Shown here: in pieces, positions 7,801 to 14,544 of the stretch
How positions within the stretch are numbered: the stretch's first letter is position 1
Layout: each line of letters starts with the position of its first letter
Source of the DNA: Alkalihalobacillus pseudalcaliphilus
GTDB lineage: Bacteria; Bacillota; Bacilli; Bacillales; Bacillaceae_D
Direction: 5' to 3'
Length of the DNA stretch: 64,000 bases
Assembly: GCA_001038565.1 (NCBI GenBank)
Contig: LFJO01000001.1
Location: 372,481 to 436,480 of the forward strand
Notes under the pieces: model-generated
Databases searched by the model: none
Seen by the model: the letters and a program-made list of their open reading frames with translations, nothing else
What the model was told of the DNA's origin: nothing
Translations under genes and position numbers: made by a program

Positions 7801-9921
7801 CATTGGCAGGAACCGTTAGTCAATAAACTGACTGACCTAGAAATTGCTTATGAAACCAATAAAAAATCGGGTAATTTAGTCGTAGCTGGAGGCTGTTTGA
7901 TTATGTCGTTTAATGCCTATTTAATGCTGGGTCATCCGTTGACCTCATTACTGAAACACGTTGAAGACTATCGAATTAAAGCACAAACTCTACGATTAGA
8001 GGAATTCAACTACTATTTTCAGCTAGTAGAAAAAGTGATGGAAGCCTTAAAGAATTGGCAAGAAACAGTAGAGTTGAATCAAGAAATAGAGGCGTTATAC
8101 AAATGGATCAAAACACATTTTCAATCACGAGAAACAACACTTTCCTTCTTTTCATTGCTTATGAGCTTTTATTGGACGATGTTAGGAAGATATGAAAAAT
8201 GCTTAGAAGAGGTGGAAGATAGTAAGTATCTATTTGAAGGGCGGAATAGTGTGTTAGGTGCATCTCAGGTAGATTATTGGGTCTATCACAGCCTCTCTAT
8301 TTGTATGGCCGGTAAAAGCGATAAGGCTCATCGGAAAATAGTCTCAAGCTATTTAAAGCGAGTTACTAAATGGAAAAAAGTGAATAAGGATAATTTTGAA
8401 AGCCGATATGACATCATTGAAGGCTGCTATTATGCGATTAAAAAGTCATTTGAGCATGCGAGAAACTCGTTACAAAAAGCCTTAAAACTATCGACAACAC
8501 AAGGGTTATTTCACCATCAAGCAATCATCCGTCAACTGCTCAATTACCTTTATATTGAGCAGAATAAACCGGTATGGGCTCAGATGTATATTCAACAAGC
8601 CAACGAGTCCTTTCAAAAATGGGGAGCAGAGACGATTGTGGAACAAAACCGCCAATTGTATCAACTCAATCAAACAAATCAAGTGAAAAGTTTTCCTGTT
8701 GAGGGAATAGACAGCTTAAGTTTAATGAAAGCGGCTCAAGTTCTTTCGAAGGAAATGGTTTTAGAAAAAGTACTTCAGCAACTCATGAACATTGCTCTTC
8801 AAAATGCAGGAGCTAACTCTGGGCTTTTTATCCTTCATCATAACGATCAATTATTAGTGGAGGTGAAAGGCTATTTACAGCAAGGGGATATTCAAATTGA
8901 GGAGATGGATTCTGTTTCAATCCAAGCGTATGAGCAAGCACCTGCGACGGTAATTGATTATGTGATTAAGTTGAAAAAGGCCCTATTATTTGAAGATTTA
9001 ATGAAAGATTTTAGATTCAGCAACGATCCTTATATGCCAATGTATAAGCCAAAATCCGTTTTAGTAGTACCCGTCATTCATCATCATCAATTATTTGGTG
9101 TCTTATATTTAGAGAATAACCTTTTTACTCATGCCTTTACGAAACAAGACTTACTATTCTTAGAGCTATTAATGACTCAAGCTGCTATAGCTATAGAGAA
9201 TGCAAGGTTATATAAAGAGATGCAAGTATTAAATGAGTCACTTGAAGAGAAAGTAAAAAAAAGAACCTACTATTTAGAAAGAACGCAACAGCAAATGGCA
9301 GAAACGATGGCGAAAAAGTCGGTACTGGAGGAAAGAAACCGCATTGCCCGAGATATCCATGATGTGGTAGGGCACACTCTCACCACAGCGATTGTACAAG
9401 CTGAAGCAAGCAGAAGATTGTTTGAAAAAAATGGGGAATTATCGATGGAGAAATTAGAACTTACACAAGGTCTAATACGAAAAGGGTTGAATGAAATTAG
9501 ACACTCCGTCCATTTACTTAATCAGTTTGATTCGATAGATGACGTGCAGCTGACCGAGGTGGTTAAGTTGGTTATATCTGAGGTAGAGGTAAATACAGGG
9601 GTTATCGTTGATTTACATCTAAATATGAAGACGGAGATCAAGCAAAACGAACTGAATCAAGTGGTTTATTATGTTTTAAAAGAAGCTTTCACAAATGGTA
9701 TTAAACACGGTAATAGCTCTAATTTTTCTATACATCTAACCGAGGAAGAGGATTGTGTAAAGTTAGTCATCCAAGATAATGGGAAGGGTGTAAACAAGCT
9801 TGAATATGGATTTGGTTTACATTCAATGAAAAAGAGAATCGAGCAAATAGGAGGAAACTTGCAAATAACCTCATCGAAAAAAAGTGGAACAACACTTATT
9901 ATTGAAACCCCTTATAAATAG
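4894..9921 (+). CDS. Giant pseudokinase-AAA-TPR-GAF sensor histidine kinase
   Basis: A 1675-residue protein with no membrane segment seen. Residues about 1-270 are a Ser/Thr-kinase-like domain that keeps the C-lobe (YMSPEQTGRIGK, DTRSDFYSLGILLYQW) but lacks catalysis: the HRD motif reads HRS (125-127), and no DFG is found. Residues about 295-560 are an AAA/ORC-like ATPase with Walker A GEAGVGKT (Lys329) and Walker B IIFFFDN (Asp451). A long helical, TPR-like region follows to about 1270. A GAF domain spans about 1275-1440. The transmitter has the HisKA_3 box ERNRIARDIHDVVGH with His1489, and a HATPase_c domain with KEAFTNGIKHG and DNGKGVNKLEYGFGL. Architectures of this sort are known in cyanobacteria and some bacilli, where a Ser/Thr kinase-like and an AAA module precede a histidine kinase. 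It likely integrates cytosolic signals and phosphorylates the regulator encoded just upstream. Confidence 0.9.
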   Translation: MIEGYHYIETIDNETNFILYRAVEALTNEPVLILMGRTYQTPKSHLEELEKVAAISSEMTEATHTFKLRYENAPRKKPYLVAQDMGAIQLKTLMEQKRLYELNDLLIIKQFASILAQVHQQDYIHRSVIPTSFMITPKKCKLIGVQYIDALKIQTNALANVHIEKRFAPYMSPEQTGRIGKFIDTRSDFYSLGILLYQWATGELPFRANDEVQWLHAHISETPTPPHLVDQNVSLRLSMIIMKLLDKNPEQRYQSAYGLIKDCERLMELTDSSKDDQLTLGDCDKSTTLEFSSTLIGREKEIDKLRTIYSNTVNEAKVVLIEGEAGVGKTSIVQHVFKGVQKDTYFIQASFEKRKGHQAYHGFINGFSQLIDQIIAQGNAEVMKWRTIFKNGLGDSLSVFYRIFPDILLILDEDSVDSEPINMEAHSFKQAIRRFLQCFCEQGKTIIFFFDNMQWFDEASLSLFEEDKLTVHVEKVLFILAFQLNEKSQLDRNDKARQMLLKNVSIDLVLTLQPLNRQQLLLWLNSTFTLSKDMEDETLTTLFERTAGNPYRLQQELISLYEKKQFTFNHIEGYWSFSQLPIIEERQETNIEALPSIIEHMSEIEVELWEYCLCLGEPFHFELLQQISNYSATIIESCFTHWQRLELVKRIESLNIEELVLTFINDQVWTYLYANIDKQNRMEKHYKIAEAMLAQLSELAQIPSTIVDHYNKCTELPLSKEKGLEIAQYNLMAADNYAAVEAHHSACVYYEHGLKWVQDDPSLEFILNIGKARCLYALANNEEAQALTTELYQSATTVKEKVEVLRVEIKMTNHLAEPEKVIQLCLDGLALLGYAFPKRLIKFHILYELLNVHVRMNRVLQYQPLKQEGYSEQEKMVFSLLEAMGIAVYGYKKDLYALHVLRLVKLQYPTFSEGNSSLILSQYAMVLSEGVHHYKKAYHVSKWATEKIGQNSDSFTKGVTRFIFSGFIQHWQEPLVNKLTDLEIAYETNKKSGNLVVAGGCLIMSFNAYLMLGHPLTSLLKHVEDYRIKAQTLRLEEFNYYFQLVEKVMEALKNWQETVELNQEIEALYKWIKTHFQSRETTLSFFSLLMSFYWTMLGRYEKCLEEVEDSKYLFEGRNSVLGASQVDYWVYHSLSICMAGKSDKAHRKIVSSYLKRVTKWKKVNKDNFESRYDIIEGCYYAIKKSFEHARNSLQKALKLSTTQGLFHHQAIIRQLLNYLYIEQNKPVWAQMYIQQANESFQKWGAETIVEQNRQLYQLNQTNQVKSFPVEGIDSLSLMKAAQVLSKEMVLEKVLQQLMNIALQNAGANSGLFILHHNDQLLVEVKGYLQQGDIQIEEMDSVSIQAYEQAPATVIDYVIKLKKALLFEDLMKDFRFSNDPYMPMYKPKSVLVVPVIHHHQLFGVLYLENNLFTHAFTKQDLLFLELLMTQAAIAIENARLYKEMQVLNESLEEKVKKRTYYLERTQQQMAETMAKKSVLEERNRIARDIHDVVGHTLTTAIVQAEASRRLFEKNGELSMEKLELTQGLIRKGLNEIRHSVHLLNQFDSIDDVQLTEVVKLVISEVEVNTGVIVDLHLNMKTEIKQNELNQVVYYVLKEAFTNGIKHGNSSNFSIHLTEEEDCVKLVIQDNGKGVNKLEYGFGLHSMKKRIEQIGGNLQITSSKKSGTTLIIETPYK

Positions 9922-9937
9922 TAAGATGGGCATATCT

Positions 9938-9970
9938 TGAGCATGAGCGGTATTGTACCGATCATGCTCA
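9938..9970 (+). terminator. Strong hairpin after the giant kinase gene
   Basis: Perfect 9-bp arms TGAGCATGA (9938-9946) and TCATGCTCA (9962-9970), 17 bp after the kinase stop. No T-run follows on the plus strand, so it may be a transcript-end stabiliser, or serve the convergent small gene at 10014. Confidence 0.55.
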
Positions 9971-10013
9971 TTCATATAGGGGAATCCTCACTTTAATCGT
10001 TTTATGTAAGTGA

Positions 10014-10163
10014 TCAGCTGATATTCGATATATTGAAGCTATCTTCAGTTGGTCGCTTTTTCGAATTATTTATATAATCTCTAACCTCTTCTAATGTTAA
10101 ACCTAACCGTTTTGCTTCAGATATTAAAGAAAGCCATTCAACATCTAGTCCCTCTTTCCTCAT
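10014..10163 (-). CDS. SinI-like anti-repressor micro-protein (49 aa)
   Basis: A 49-residue protein with the SinI-type dimerisation helix: LDVEWLSLISEAKRLGLTLE followed by EVRDYINN. The signature L-D-x-E-W-x-x-L-x-x-E-A-x-x-x-G-L-x-x-x-E-V-R matches the Sin domain, which in B. subtilis SinI sequesters SinR by mimicking its tetramerisation hook. The start ATG at 10163 follows AGAGGGGGATT. It lies convergent to the giant kinase and 2.1 kb from the sinR gene at 12257, separated by a response regulator and a two-gene unit. It could therefore act on that SinR or on another Sin-domain repressor. The match is from sequence motif only. Confidence 0.8.
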   Translation of the reverse strand: MRKEGLDVEWLSLISEAKRLGLTLEEVRDYINNSKKRPTEDSFNISNIS

Positions 10164-10654
10164 CTCGGAATCCCCCTCTAAAAATAGTCATTCACTCTAA
10201 TTAAGACTGGTAAACATATTTTAAATCATATTGTTACTATTAATTTTAACTATTTTGAAAATAATGGATAGTTACTACGGTCATAAAATTAGTCACAGGT
10301 TTTTTTTATTAAGTCATTTGTTGAATTTAGAACTAGTTTAAAATAACTATTTTTATTTATGCCAATAAATTGATAAGTATGACTGAATCGATAAAAATCT
10401 ACATGAATAAACAGAATATATTATTTTTCTCTAGATATTTTTAGGTTAATTTATGAGTAATAAGTCCTTTTTAGTAAGGTTGAAATTTGTAAGTTTGTAG
10501 GAATTATAGTAAATTAAACTTACTTACAAATGTTGATAAGTAGTTATTTAGTCTCTTTATGAATAAATGTATGAGACTATATTTTAGTGTTATATTTGAA
10601 TTAGGTGATAAGACTCAGAACGACATGGTAAGGGCATTTGATGGAGGGGAAACG
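10164..10654 (+). promoter_or_regulatory. AT-rich regulatory gap with a compound inverted repeat
   Basis: No gene is supported in this 490-bp gap. The one structure seen is ATTTGTAAG at 10485-10493 facing CTTACAAAT at 10523-10531, with nested GTAAGTTT/AAACTTAC arms inside. It lies about 125 bp upstream of the response regulator start at 10655 and is a plausible operator or leader hairpin. The remainder is AT-rich and gives no further assignable signal. Confidence 0.4.
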
Positions 10655-11329
10655 ATGAATAGCATACGTGTCATGATAATTGACTCACAAACATTAATGT
10701 TGGAAGGATTACGTTCTATAATTGATGCAAAACCTGATATGAAAGTTGTTGCAACTGCTAAGAATGGTGAGCAAGCACTGAATGAGTGTAACCTCACTAT
10801 GGCTGATGTAGTAGTTATTGATTATTCATCATTATTAAACGGCGATCTCATTTCTATAATTAGGGAACTTAACCAAAAAGTAAAAATATTAGTTATTCTT
10901 AATATGGATGAAGATATATATATGATTAAGAAGCTAATTATTGAAGCGGATGGCCTATTATTGAAGAGTATGAGTTATGATACGTTAATTCAGTCAATCC
11001 GAGATATTATGAAGGGGCAAATCTTACTTCCGCATACGCTTGCGAAATTAGTTGTACATCAAGACTTTGATGTCCTAGGTCGACCGTATCATGAACCAGG
11101 AATAATTCCTCGTGGAGAAAGAATCAAATTTTCAAATAGGGAACAAGATGTGATTGGACTTTTGATAGAAGGCTATTCTAATAAAATGATTGCAGAAAAA
11201 TTGTTTATAAGTGAAGGTACGACTAAAAATTATATAAGTGATATTTATGGAAAGATAGGAATCAAAGAAAGAACTAAGGCAGTGCAATGCTTAAAAAATC
11301 TTATGCAAGTTAGTCAGGAAATTATTTAA
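10655..11329 (+). CDS. Orphan NarL-type response regulator with degenerate receiver
   Basis: A 224-residue paralogue of the regulator at 4201; both share DMKVVATA.NGE, the LLK.M.YD..I.S.RD segment and an almost identical LuxR helix-turn-helix (FSNREQDVIGLLIEGYSNKM). The likely phospho-acceptor Asp56 is kept, but the acidic pair is Asp10-Ser11 instead of Asp-Asp, and the conserved Thr/Ser of strand 4 is Asn (ILVILNMDED). Phosphorylation may be weak or absent. The start at 10655 follows GGAGGGGAAACG; an in-frame ATG at 10559 has no ribosome-binding site. No kinase gene is adjacent. It may share targets with, or dimerise with, its paralogue 6 kb away. Confidence 0.85.
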   Translation: MNSIRVMIIDSQTLMLEGLRSIIDAKPDMKVVATAKNGEQALNECNLTMADVVVIDYSSLLNGDLISIIRELNQKVKILVILNMDEDIYMIKKLIIEADGLLLKSMSYDTLIQSIRDIMKGQILLPHTLAKLVVHQDFDVLGRPYHEPGIIPRGERIKFSNREQDVIGLLIEGYSNKMIAEKLFISEGTTKNYISDIYGKIGIKERTKAVQCLKNLMQVSQEII

Positions 11330-11367
11330 ATGGTCTAAGAGCAGAGCTCGGACCATTTATTTTTTTA
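11328..11367 (+). terminator. Rho-independent terminator
   Basis: AAATGGTC (11328-11335) pairs with GACCATTT (11351-11358), followed by a long T-rich run. The stem overlaps the stop codon of the response regulator. Confidence 0.85.
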
Positions 11368-11379
11368 TTTTATTGACTT

Positions 11380-11567
11380 ATTCGTTATAAAGAACTAAAA
11401 TTAAATAAAAATATGATTAGAGTTTTAAATAACACATGATATTCTCATTTTTTTGGAGGCTTGAATGGCTAGACTCCATTTATTTTTTGATGATATGTTC
11501 TTAATAAAGAATATAACGCGCAAATTTTTATACTCTTTTTTTGATGTTATTGTTCTTAATAAAGAAT
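11380..11567 (+). promoter_or_regulatory. Three SinR-type operator sites upstream of the PilZ-like/XRE pair
   Basis: Three 16-bp sites of the form (A/G)TTC-N8-GAA(C/T): ATTCGTTATAAAGAAC at 11380-11395, and GTTCTTAATAAAGAAT at both 11497-11512 and 11552-11567. The last two sit in imperfect direct repeats of about 32 bp, 55 bp apart. They resemble the SinR operator of B. subtilis, built from inverted GTTCTNT half sites. The third lies 18 bp before the start at 11586, so a bound repressor would sit over the promoter or start region. Confidence 0.7.
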
Positions 11568-11585
11568 AAATAGACGGAGGTATTT

Positions 11586-11990
11586 ATGAAGTCAAATATT
11601 CGTTTTGAAAAGGCTGTAAAGGGAGACTTATATTTATATGAATTAAAGAAGCAATTAATCAACCGAAAGTGTTCTGAAGTCATTGTGAAAGAAATGAATC
11701 ACGAAGCAATTGTTTTTGAGAGTACATTATCGTTACCTCTTATGAAGGGGGTTGTTTATAAATTAAAAACGGAAGTATTTAAAAGAGAAGTAGAGCTTTT
11801 TGGGATTATTTGTGAGAAGAAACAACGTTTAGATAATAAGTTATATCTATATAAGTTATATTTTATGTCATTATCTAAACATGAGGACCTATATTTGTCT
11901 GAGATTAAATTGAAGCAACTACAAGTAAATAAATTTGAAGCATACACGCTATTAGTTAATGAAATAAACAAAGATGGAGTGAAATTTTGA
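11586..11990 (+). CDS. Unassigned small protein, possibly PilZ-like
   Basis: A 134-residue soluble protein without confident family assignment. The central part (EAIVFESTLSLPLMKGVVYK, then VELFGIICEKKQR and YKLYFMSLSKHEDL) has the strand pattern and wording of PilZ domains, which bind cyclic di-GMP. The usual RxxxR arginine motif near the start is not evident, so binding may be lost or the resemblance may be spurious. It starts at ATG 11586 behind GACGGAGG. It is translationally coupled to the HTH gene that begins in its stop codon, and its upstream region carries three Sin-type operators. Confidence 0.6.
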   Translation: MKSNIRFEKAVKGDLYLYELKKQLINRKCSEVIVKEMNHEAIVFESTLSLPLMKGVVYKLKTEVFKREVELFGIICEKKQRLDNKLYLYKLYFMSLSKHEDLYLSEIKLKQLQVNKFEAYTLLVNEINKDGVKF

Positions 11991-12229
11991 TGGAGCATAA
12001 AACGATAAGAGGACTTAGAAAGAATAAAGGATTAACATTAGAGGATTTGTCAGTTGCAGCAGGGGTATCGAAGTCATATATTAGTTATATTGAAAGAGGT
12101 GTACAAAAGAATCCTAGCATTGCCGTCTTAATCAAAATTGCTAATGTGTTAGATATTGAATATGTTGAACTCATTCAATTAATACATACGGAGGAAGGAA
12201 AAAGAGAGGTAGAAAAAGTAAAAAAATGA
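11990..12229 (+). CDS. SinR-like XRE-family HTH protein without Sin domain
   Basis: A 79-residue protein consisting almost only of an XRE helix-turn-helix: IRGLRKNKGLTLEDLSVAAG, VSKSYISYIERGVQKNPSI. The recognition region is very close to that of SinR (VAKSYLSSIERN.Q.NPSIQ), so it probably reads a similar operator. It lacks the C-terminal Sin domain needed for SinI binding and tetramerisation. I choose ATG 11990, which overlaps the previous stop (TGATG), with GGAG about 10 bases before; a TTG one codon earlier is possible. It may compete with, or antagonise, the SinR at 12257. It ends convergent to sinR with a shared terminator. Confidence 0.82.
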   Translation: MEHKTIRGLRKNKGLTLEDLSVAAGVSKSYISYIERGVQKNPSIAVLIKIANVLDIEYVELIQLIHTEEGKREVEKVKK

Positions 12230-12256
12230 ACTGATTGATTAATCAGATCATTTTTC
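12222..12256. terminator. Bidirectional terminator between convergent HTH genes
   Basis: AAAAATGA-CTGATT pairs with AATCAG-TCATTTTT around a GATT loop, giving A/T-flanked arms usable from both strands. It overlaps the stop codon of the XRE gene. Confidence 0.75.
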
Positions 12257-12601
12257 TTATTTATCTGTCTCTTGTTTGTTTTTCCACTTAATAAAATCTA
12301 AATATTCGCGAAACTGATCCTTACTAATTCCTGAATTCATGGCTTCTTCGACAAGCTCGATCCACCTTGGGTCTAGGGTAGTATCTTGATTAGCTTGTCT
12401 TGTTTCATCATCATATAATAAATCTTCTACTGAAATATGGAGCATCGTTGCAATTTTTTCTAAAAATTGTATGGAAGGGTTTGATTGAATATTTCTTTCA
12501 ATAGAGCTTAAATAGGACTTGGCAACCCCTGCTTTATCTGCTAACTCCGTTAACGAATAGCCTTTTTCTAGTCTATACCTTTTTACACGATCGCCTATCA
12601 T
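12257..12601 (-). CDS. sinR: SinR, master repressor of biofilm/lifestyle genes
   Basis: A 114-residue homologue of B. subtilis SinR (111 residues). Residues 1-65 form the XRE DNA-binding domain (MIGDRVKRYRLEKGYSLTEL, KSYLSSIERNIQSNPSIQFL). Residues about 75-112 are the Sin dimerisation domain (LDPRWIELVEEAMNSGISKD, FREYLDFIKW). In Bacillus it represses matrix operons and is inactivated by SinI. Start ATG 12601 is chosen over ATG 12607 because GAGAGG then has 8-base spacing and the protein begins MIG as in B. subtilis. It lies downstream of sinI, in the usual sinI-sinR order, with an operator-like site between them. The tasA operon is not next door. Confidence 0.92.
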   Translation of the reverse strand: MIGDRVKRYRLEKGYSLTELADKAGVAKSYLSSIERNIQSNPSIQFLEKIATMLHISVEDLLYDDETRQANQDTTLDPRWIELVEEAMNSGISKDQFREYLDFIKWKNKQETDK

Positions 12602-12659
12602 GTGCATTACCTCTCTATGTGTGAGTTATACTTTGTATGATTATACCAATTAATAGTCT

Positions 12660-12675
12660 GTTCTGTAAAGAGAAC
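12660..12675 (-). promoter_or_regulatory. SinR-type operator between sinI and sinR
   Basis: GTTCTGTAAAGAGAAC is a 16-bp site with GTTCT/AGAAC arms, essentially the arrangement known for the B. subtilis SinR operator. It overlaps the last base of the sinI stop codon and lies 59 bp upstream of the sinR start, which would allow autoregulation of sinR. Confidence 0.75.
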
Positions 12676-12797
12676 TAATCAGTCTTTTTTTTAGCGATTT
12701 CTGTTTGGAAAAAAAGATTAATTTCTTGAATAGTTACTCCTAACGCAATCGCTTCCTTCAAAAGTTCAATCCACTCACTATCTAATTTTTGCTCCAT
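12675..12797 (-). CDS. sinI: SinI, SinR antagonist (40 aa)
   Basis: A 40-residue protein that is little more than a Sin domain: MEQKLDSEWIELLKEAIALG then VTIQEINLFF. It shares the L-D-S-E-W-x-x-L-x-x-E-A pattern with both SinI and the C-terminal domain of SinR, as needed for SinI-SinR heterodimers. It starts at ATG 12797 behind AAAAGGGGTG. It lies directly upstream of sinR, the same order as in B. subtilis. A long palindrome containing a SinR-type site at 12829-12858 covers its promoter region, suggesting feedback by SinR. Confidence 0.88.
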   Translation of the reverse strand: MEQKLDSEWIELLKEAIALGVTIQEINLFFQTEIAKKKTD

Positions 12798-12828
12798 ACT
12801 TTGACACCCCTTTTTATTATAGGAATAA

Positions 12829-12858
12829 CATATATGTTCATTATAAAGAACATATATG
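12829..12858 (-). promoter_or_regulatory. Extended palindromic Sin-type operator upstream of sinI
   Basis: Perfect 11-bp arms CATATATGTTC (12829-12839) and GAACATATATG (12848-12858) around ATTATAAA. The core GTTCATTATAAAGAAC is the same 16-bp class as the other sites in the island. It is centred about 46 bp upstream of the sinI start. Confidence 0.75.
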
Positions 12859-12987
12859 TATATGGAAAGGGGTATAAAACATAGAAATATAAAGAAATAT
12901 CTATTATTTTGAAGATATTTGTCTAAAACATAGTATTAATCATAAAAAATCTGATTTTTTGGCAGTAATTGTTTGTATTTAGGTTTT

Positions 12988-13003
12988 GTTCATTAAAAAG
13001 AAC
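12988..13003. promoter_or_regulatory. Sin-type operator near the 3' end of the IDEAL-domain gene
   Basis: GTTCATTAAAAAGAAC, 16 bp, just after the stop of the gene at 13009 (minus strand) and about 190 bp upstream of sinI. It could act with the 12829 palindrome through looping or define a second sinI promoter. Confidence 0.6.
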
Positions 13004-13008
13004 GATTT

Positions 13009-13548
13009 TTACTTTATTTCCTGCAATTTTTCAACCAATTTATTAAATAATACTTTGTCTCGGTTATCTAAAGCCTTATCAATCGCTTTCATTATCGCTT
13101 CTTTATCGTTTTTCTGCATAAGGTCATGTATCATTTGATTGGTTTCTTCTTCGTATTGTTTGAAGCGTTTAAAACGTTTGAATTGGTCCTCTTTAGGGTT
13201 TTCGATCAGTTGTAAATACGTATGATTTAATGACTTACCATTAAAGTTTAAGATCAAATAATAAATTTCAGCAGGATTTGTGAGCATGTCCTCTAATAAC
13301 TTCGACATATTGTCTGTTTTTCGCTTGCCATAATATATAAATCCAGGTTCTTCAGATTGAAAAGTAGAAATGACGATTGATTTATTATTTGGAACAATGT
13401 TGTTAGAAAAACGTAATTGCTCAAGTAGATGGTGATTTCGTATGAATTGATCCAGAATCATTTTAGTCTCTTTGTTTTTTAATTGATGGTTCTGTAAAAA
13501 CCACTGTAGAAAACGCCTTTTTTGTTCGATAGATACCCATTTTGTCAT
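13009..13548 (-). CDS. UPF0302/YpiB-like protein with C-terminal IDEAL domain
   Basis: A 179-residue protein. The N-terminal half resembles the YpiB/UPF0302 family (WVSIEQKRRFLQWFLQNHQL), and the C-terminal stretch DKEAIMKAIDKALDNRDKVL fits the short helical IDEAL domain found in several Bacillus regulators and adaptors. The length equals that of YpiB. YpiB itself has no firmly established biochemical role to my knowledge, so function is left open. Start ATG 13548 follows TAGGTGAATC. It lies upstream of, and in the same direction as, sinI-sinR with about 210 bp between, and may be part of the same regulatory unit. Confidence 0.75.
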   Translation of the reverse strand: MTKWVSIEQKRRFLQWFLQNHQLKNKETKMILDQFIRNHHLLEQLRFSNNIVPNNKSIVISTFQSEEPGFIYYGKRKTDNMSKLLEDMLTNPAEIYYLILNFNGKSLNHTYLQLIENPKEDQFKRFKRFKQYEEETNQMIHDLMQKNDKEAIMKAIDKALDNRDKVLFNKLVEKLQEIK

Positions 13549-13765
13549 CGAAGATTCACCTACTAGTTTAAATTTGAACAGTAAAAATATCCCCTGACAC
13601 TGTCTAAACTTCTTATAATAAACTAGTGTAACATTTTTTTCTTACTATGTTTAAATAATTTAATTGAAATTTCTAACTTTTTAATTTGATGACTTGTTGA
13701 GTTTGACTCTTTATTCAATTTAGTTTTCCATCGTGGCTTTTCGTTCAACATGATTTTTTCACTCA

Positions 13766-13860
13766 GGGAGTACTGTCCTACTAAGGTCATTTATCGCGAG
13801 ATGGATGACCAGCTAACTTCATGGCACAAACTATCGCCCATCAGTAACTTTCATACAAAA
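13766..13860 (+). repeat. Interspersed repeat, short B-type module (copy 2)
   Basis: A variant of the interspersed family carrying the B core: AGTACTGTCCTACTAAGGTC, then ATCGCGAGATGGATGAC, AGCTAACTTC, GCACAAACTATCGCCC and the shared end AACTTTCATACAAAA. It fills most of the 348-bp gap between the IDEAL-domain gene and the DUF3817 gene; nothing else was found there. The same B core recurs at 18258 (reversed), 37811, 50862 and 52549. Confidence 0.8.
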
Positions 13861-13896
13861 AAACCTTATACCGATTAAGATATAAGGTTTCACCTA

Positions 13897-14202
13897 TTAA
13901 CTGGCTACTTGAGTATTCTTTTCTTCTAAAATCTTTTTATCGAAAATAAATGGTCCAAATGGAATGACCGAGGCCAGTAAAGCTAAGCTTGTCGTTCCTA
14001 ACGACCATCTCGCCATACGAACCATTACAAATACAGCGACGATATAAACCATAAATAAAACACCGTGTGCCATGCCGATTACGGATACGAAACTAGGAAT
14101 ATCAAATATATACTTAAGTGGCATAGCTAAAAATAGCAACAATACGAGAGAAGCACCTTCTAAATAGCTAATGATACGAAATGCCTTTGTTGATTGTTTC
14201 AC
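13897..14202 (-). CDS. DUF3817 small membrane protein
   Basis: A 101-residue integral membrane protein with three hydrophobic segments (SYLEGASLVLLLFLAMPLKY, then VSVIGMAHGVLFMVYIVAVF and TTSLALLASVIPFGPFIF). The pattern of an early R.I.YLEG, a central G.aHG and a final SviPfG.F.fd is that of the DUF3817 family (YdzA-like). No function is established. I place the start at GTG 14202 behind AGGGGG; the upstream ATG would put that ribosome-binding site inside the coding region. It is monocistronic and ends next to a repeat copy. Confidence 0.8.
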   Translation of the reverse strand: MKQSTKAFRIISYLEGASLVLLLFLAMPLKYIFDIPSFVSVIGMAHGVLFMVYIVAVFVMVRMARWSLGTTSLALLASVIPFGPFIFDKKILEEKNTQVAS

Positions 14203-14359
14203 CGATAAGCCCCCTATTAGAAACAAAATTTCTCTAAATCATTTTACAGCTTATCATAATTATGAGAGGAAAAACTAATGGACTTTTCGTGACAAATCAT
14301 CAAAAGATTGACCATGCTTGACAGGAACAGGGAGCTTTGACATAATGAAGCCAATTAGC

Positions 14360-14505
14360 AAAGTCTTGTAGGGTTCCGTAGCGCATCATATGCTAGTCTG
14401 GTCCAAGACAAGACGCACTTCTTCAAATAACGAAGTTGTGACACGGAGGGATAAAAGCCCGGGAGATGCTGTCTATGAAGACAGAATTCCCGGGCTTTTT
14501 TGTGG
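14360..14505 (+). promoter_or_regulatory. Guanidine-I (ykkC) riboswitch with intrinsic terminator
   Basis: The leader of the SMR pair has the hallmark blocks of the ykkC/guanidine-I class in order: GTAGGGTTCCG at 14368, TCTGGTCCAAGACAAGAC near 14396, and ACACGGAGGGATAAAAGCCC at 14441. The last block runs into a hairpin GCCCGGGA/TTCCCGGGC with T-run to 14501. In known members guanidinium binding disrupts the terminator and turns on export. Its position immediately before an emrE-type gene pair matches ykkCD. Confidence 0.95.
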
Positions 14506-14544
14506 CTAAATAGGATGTACCAGAAAAAAGAGGGGTGATGAATC

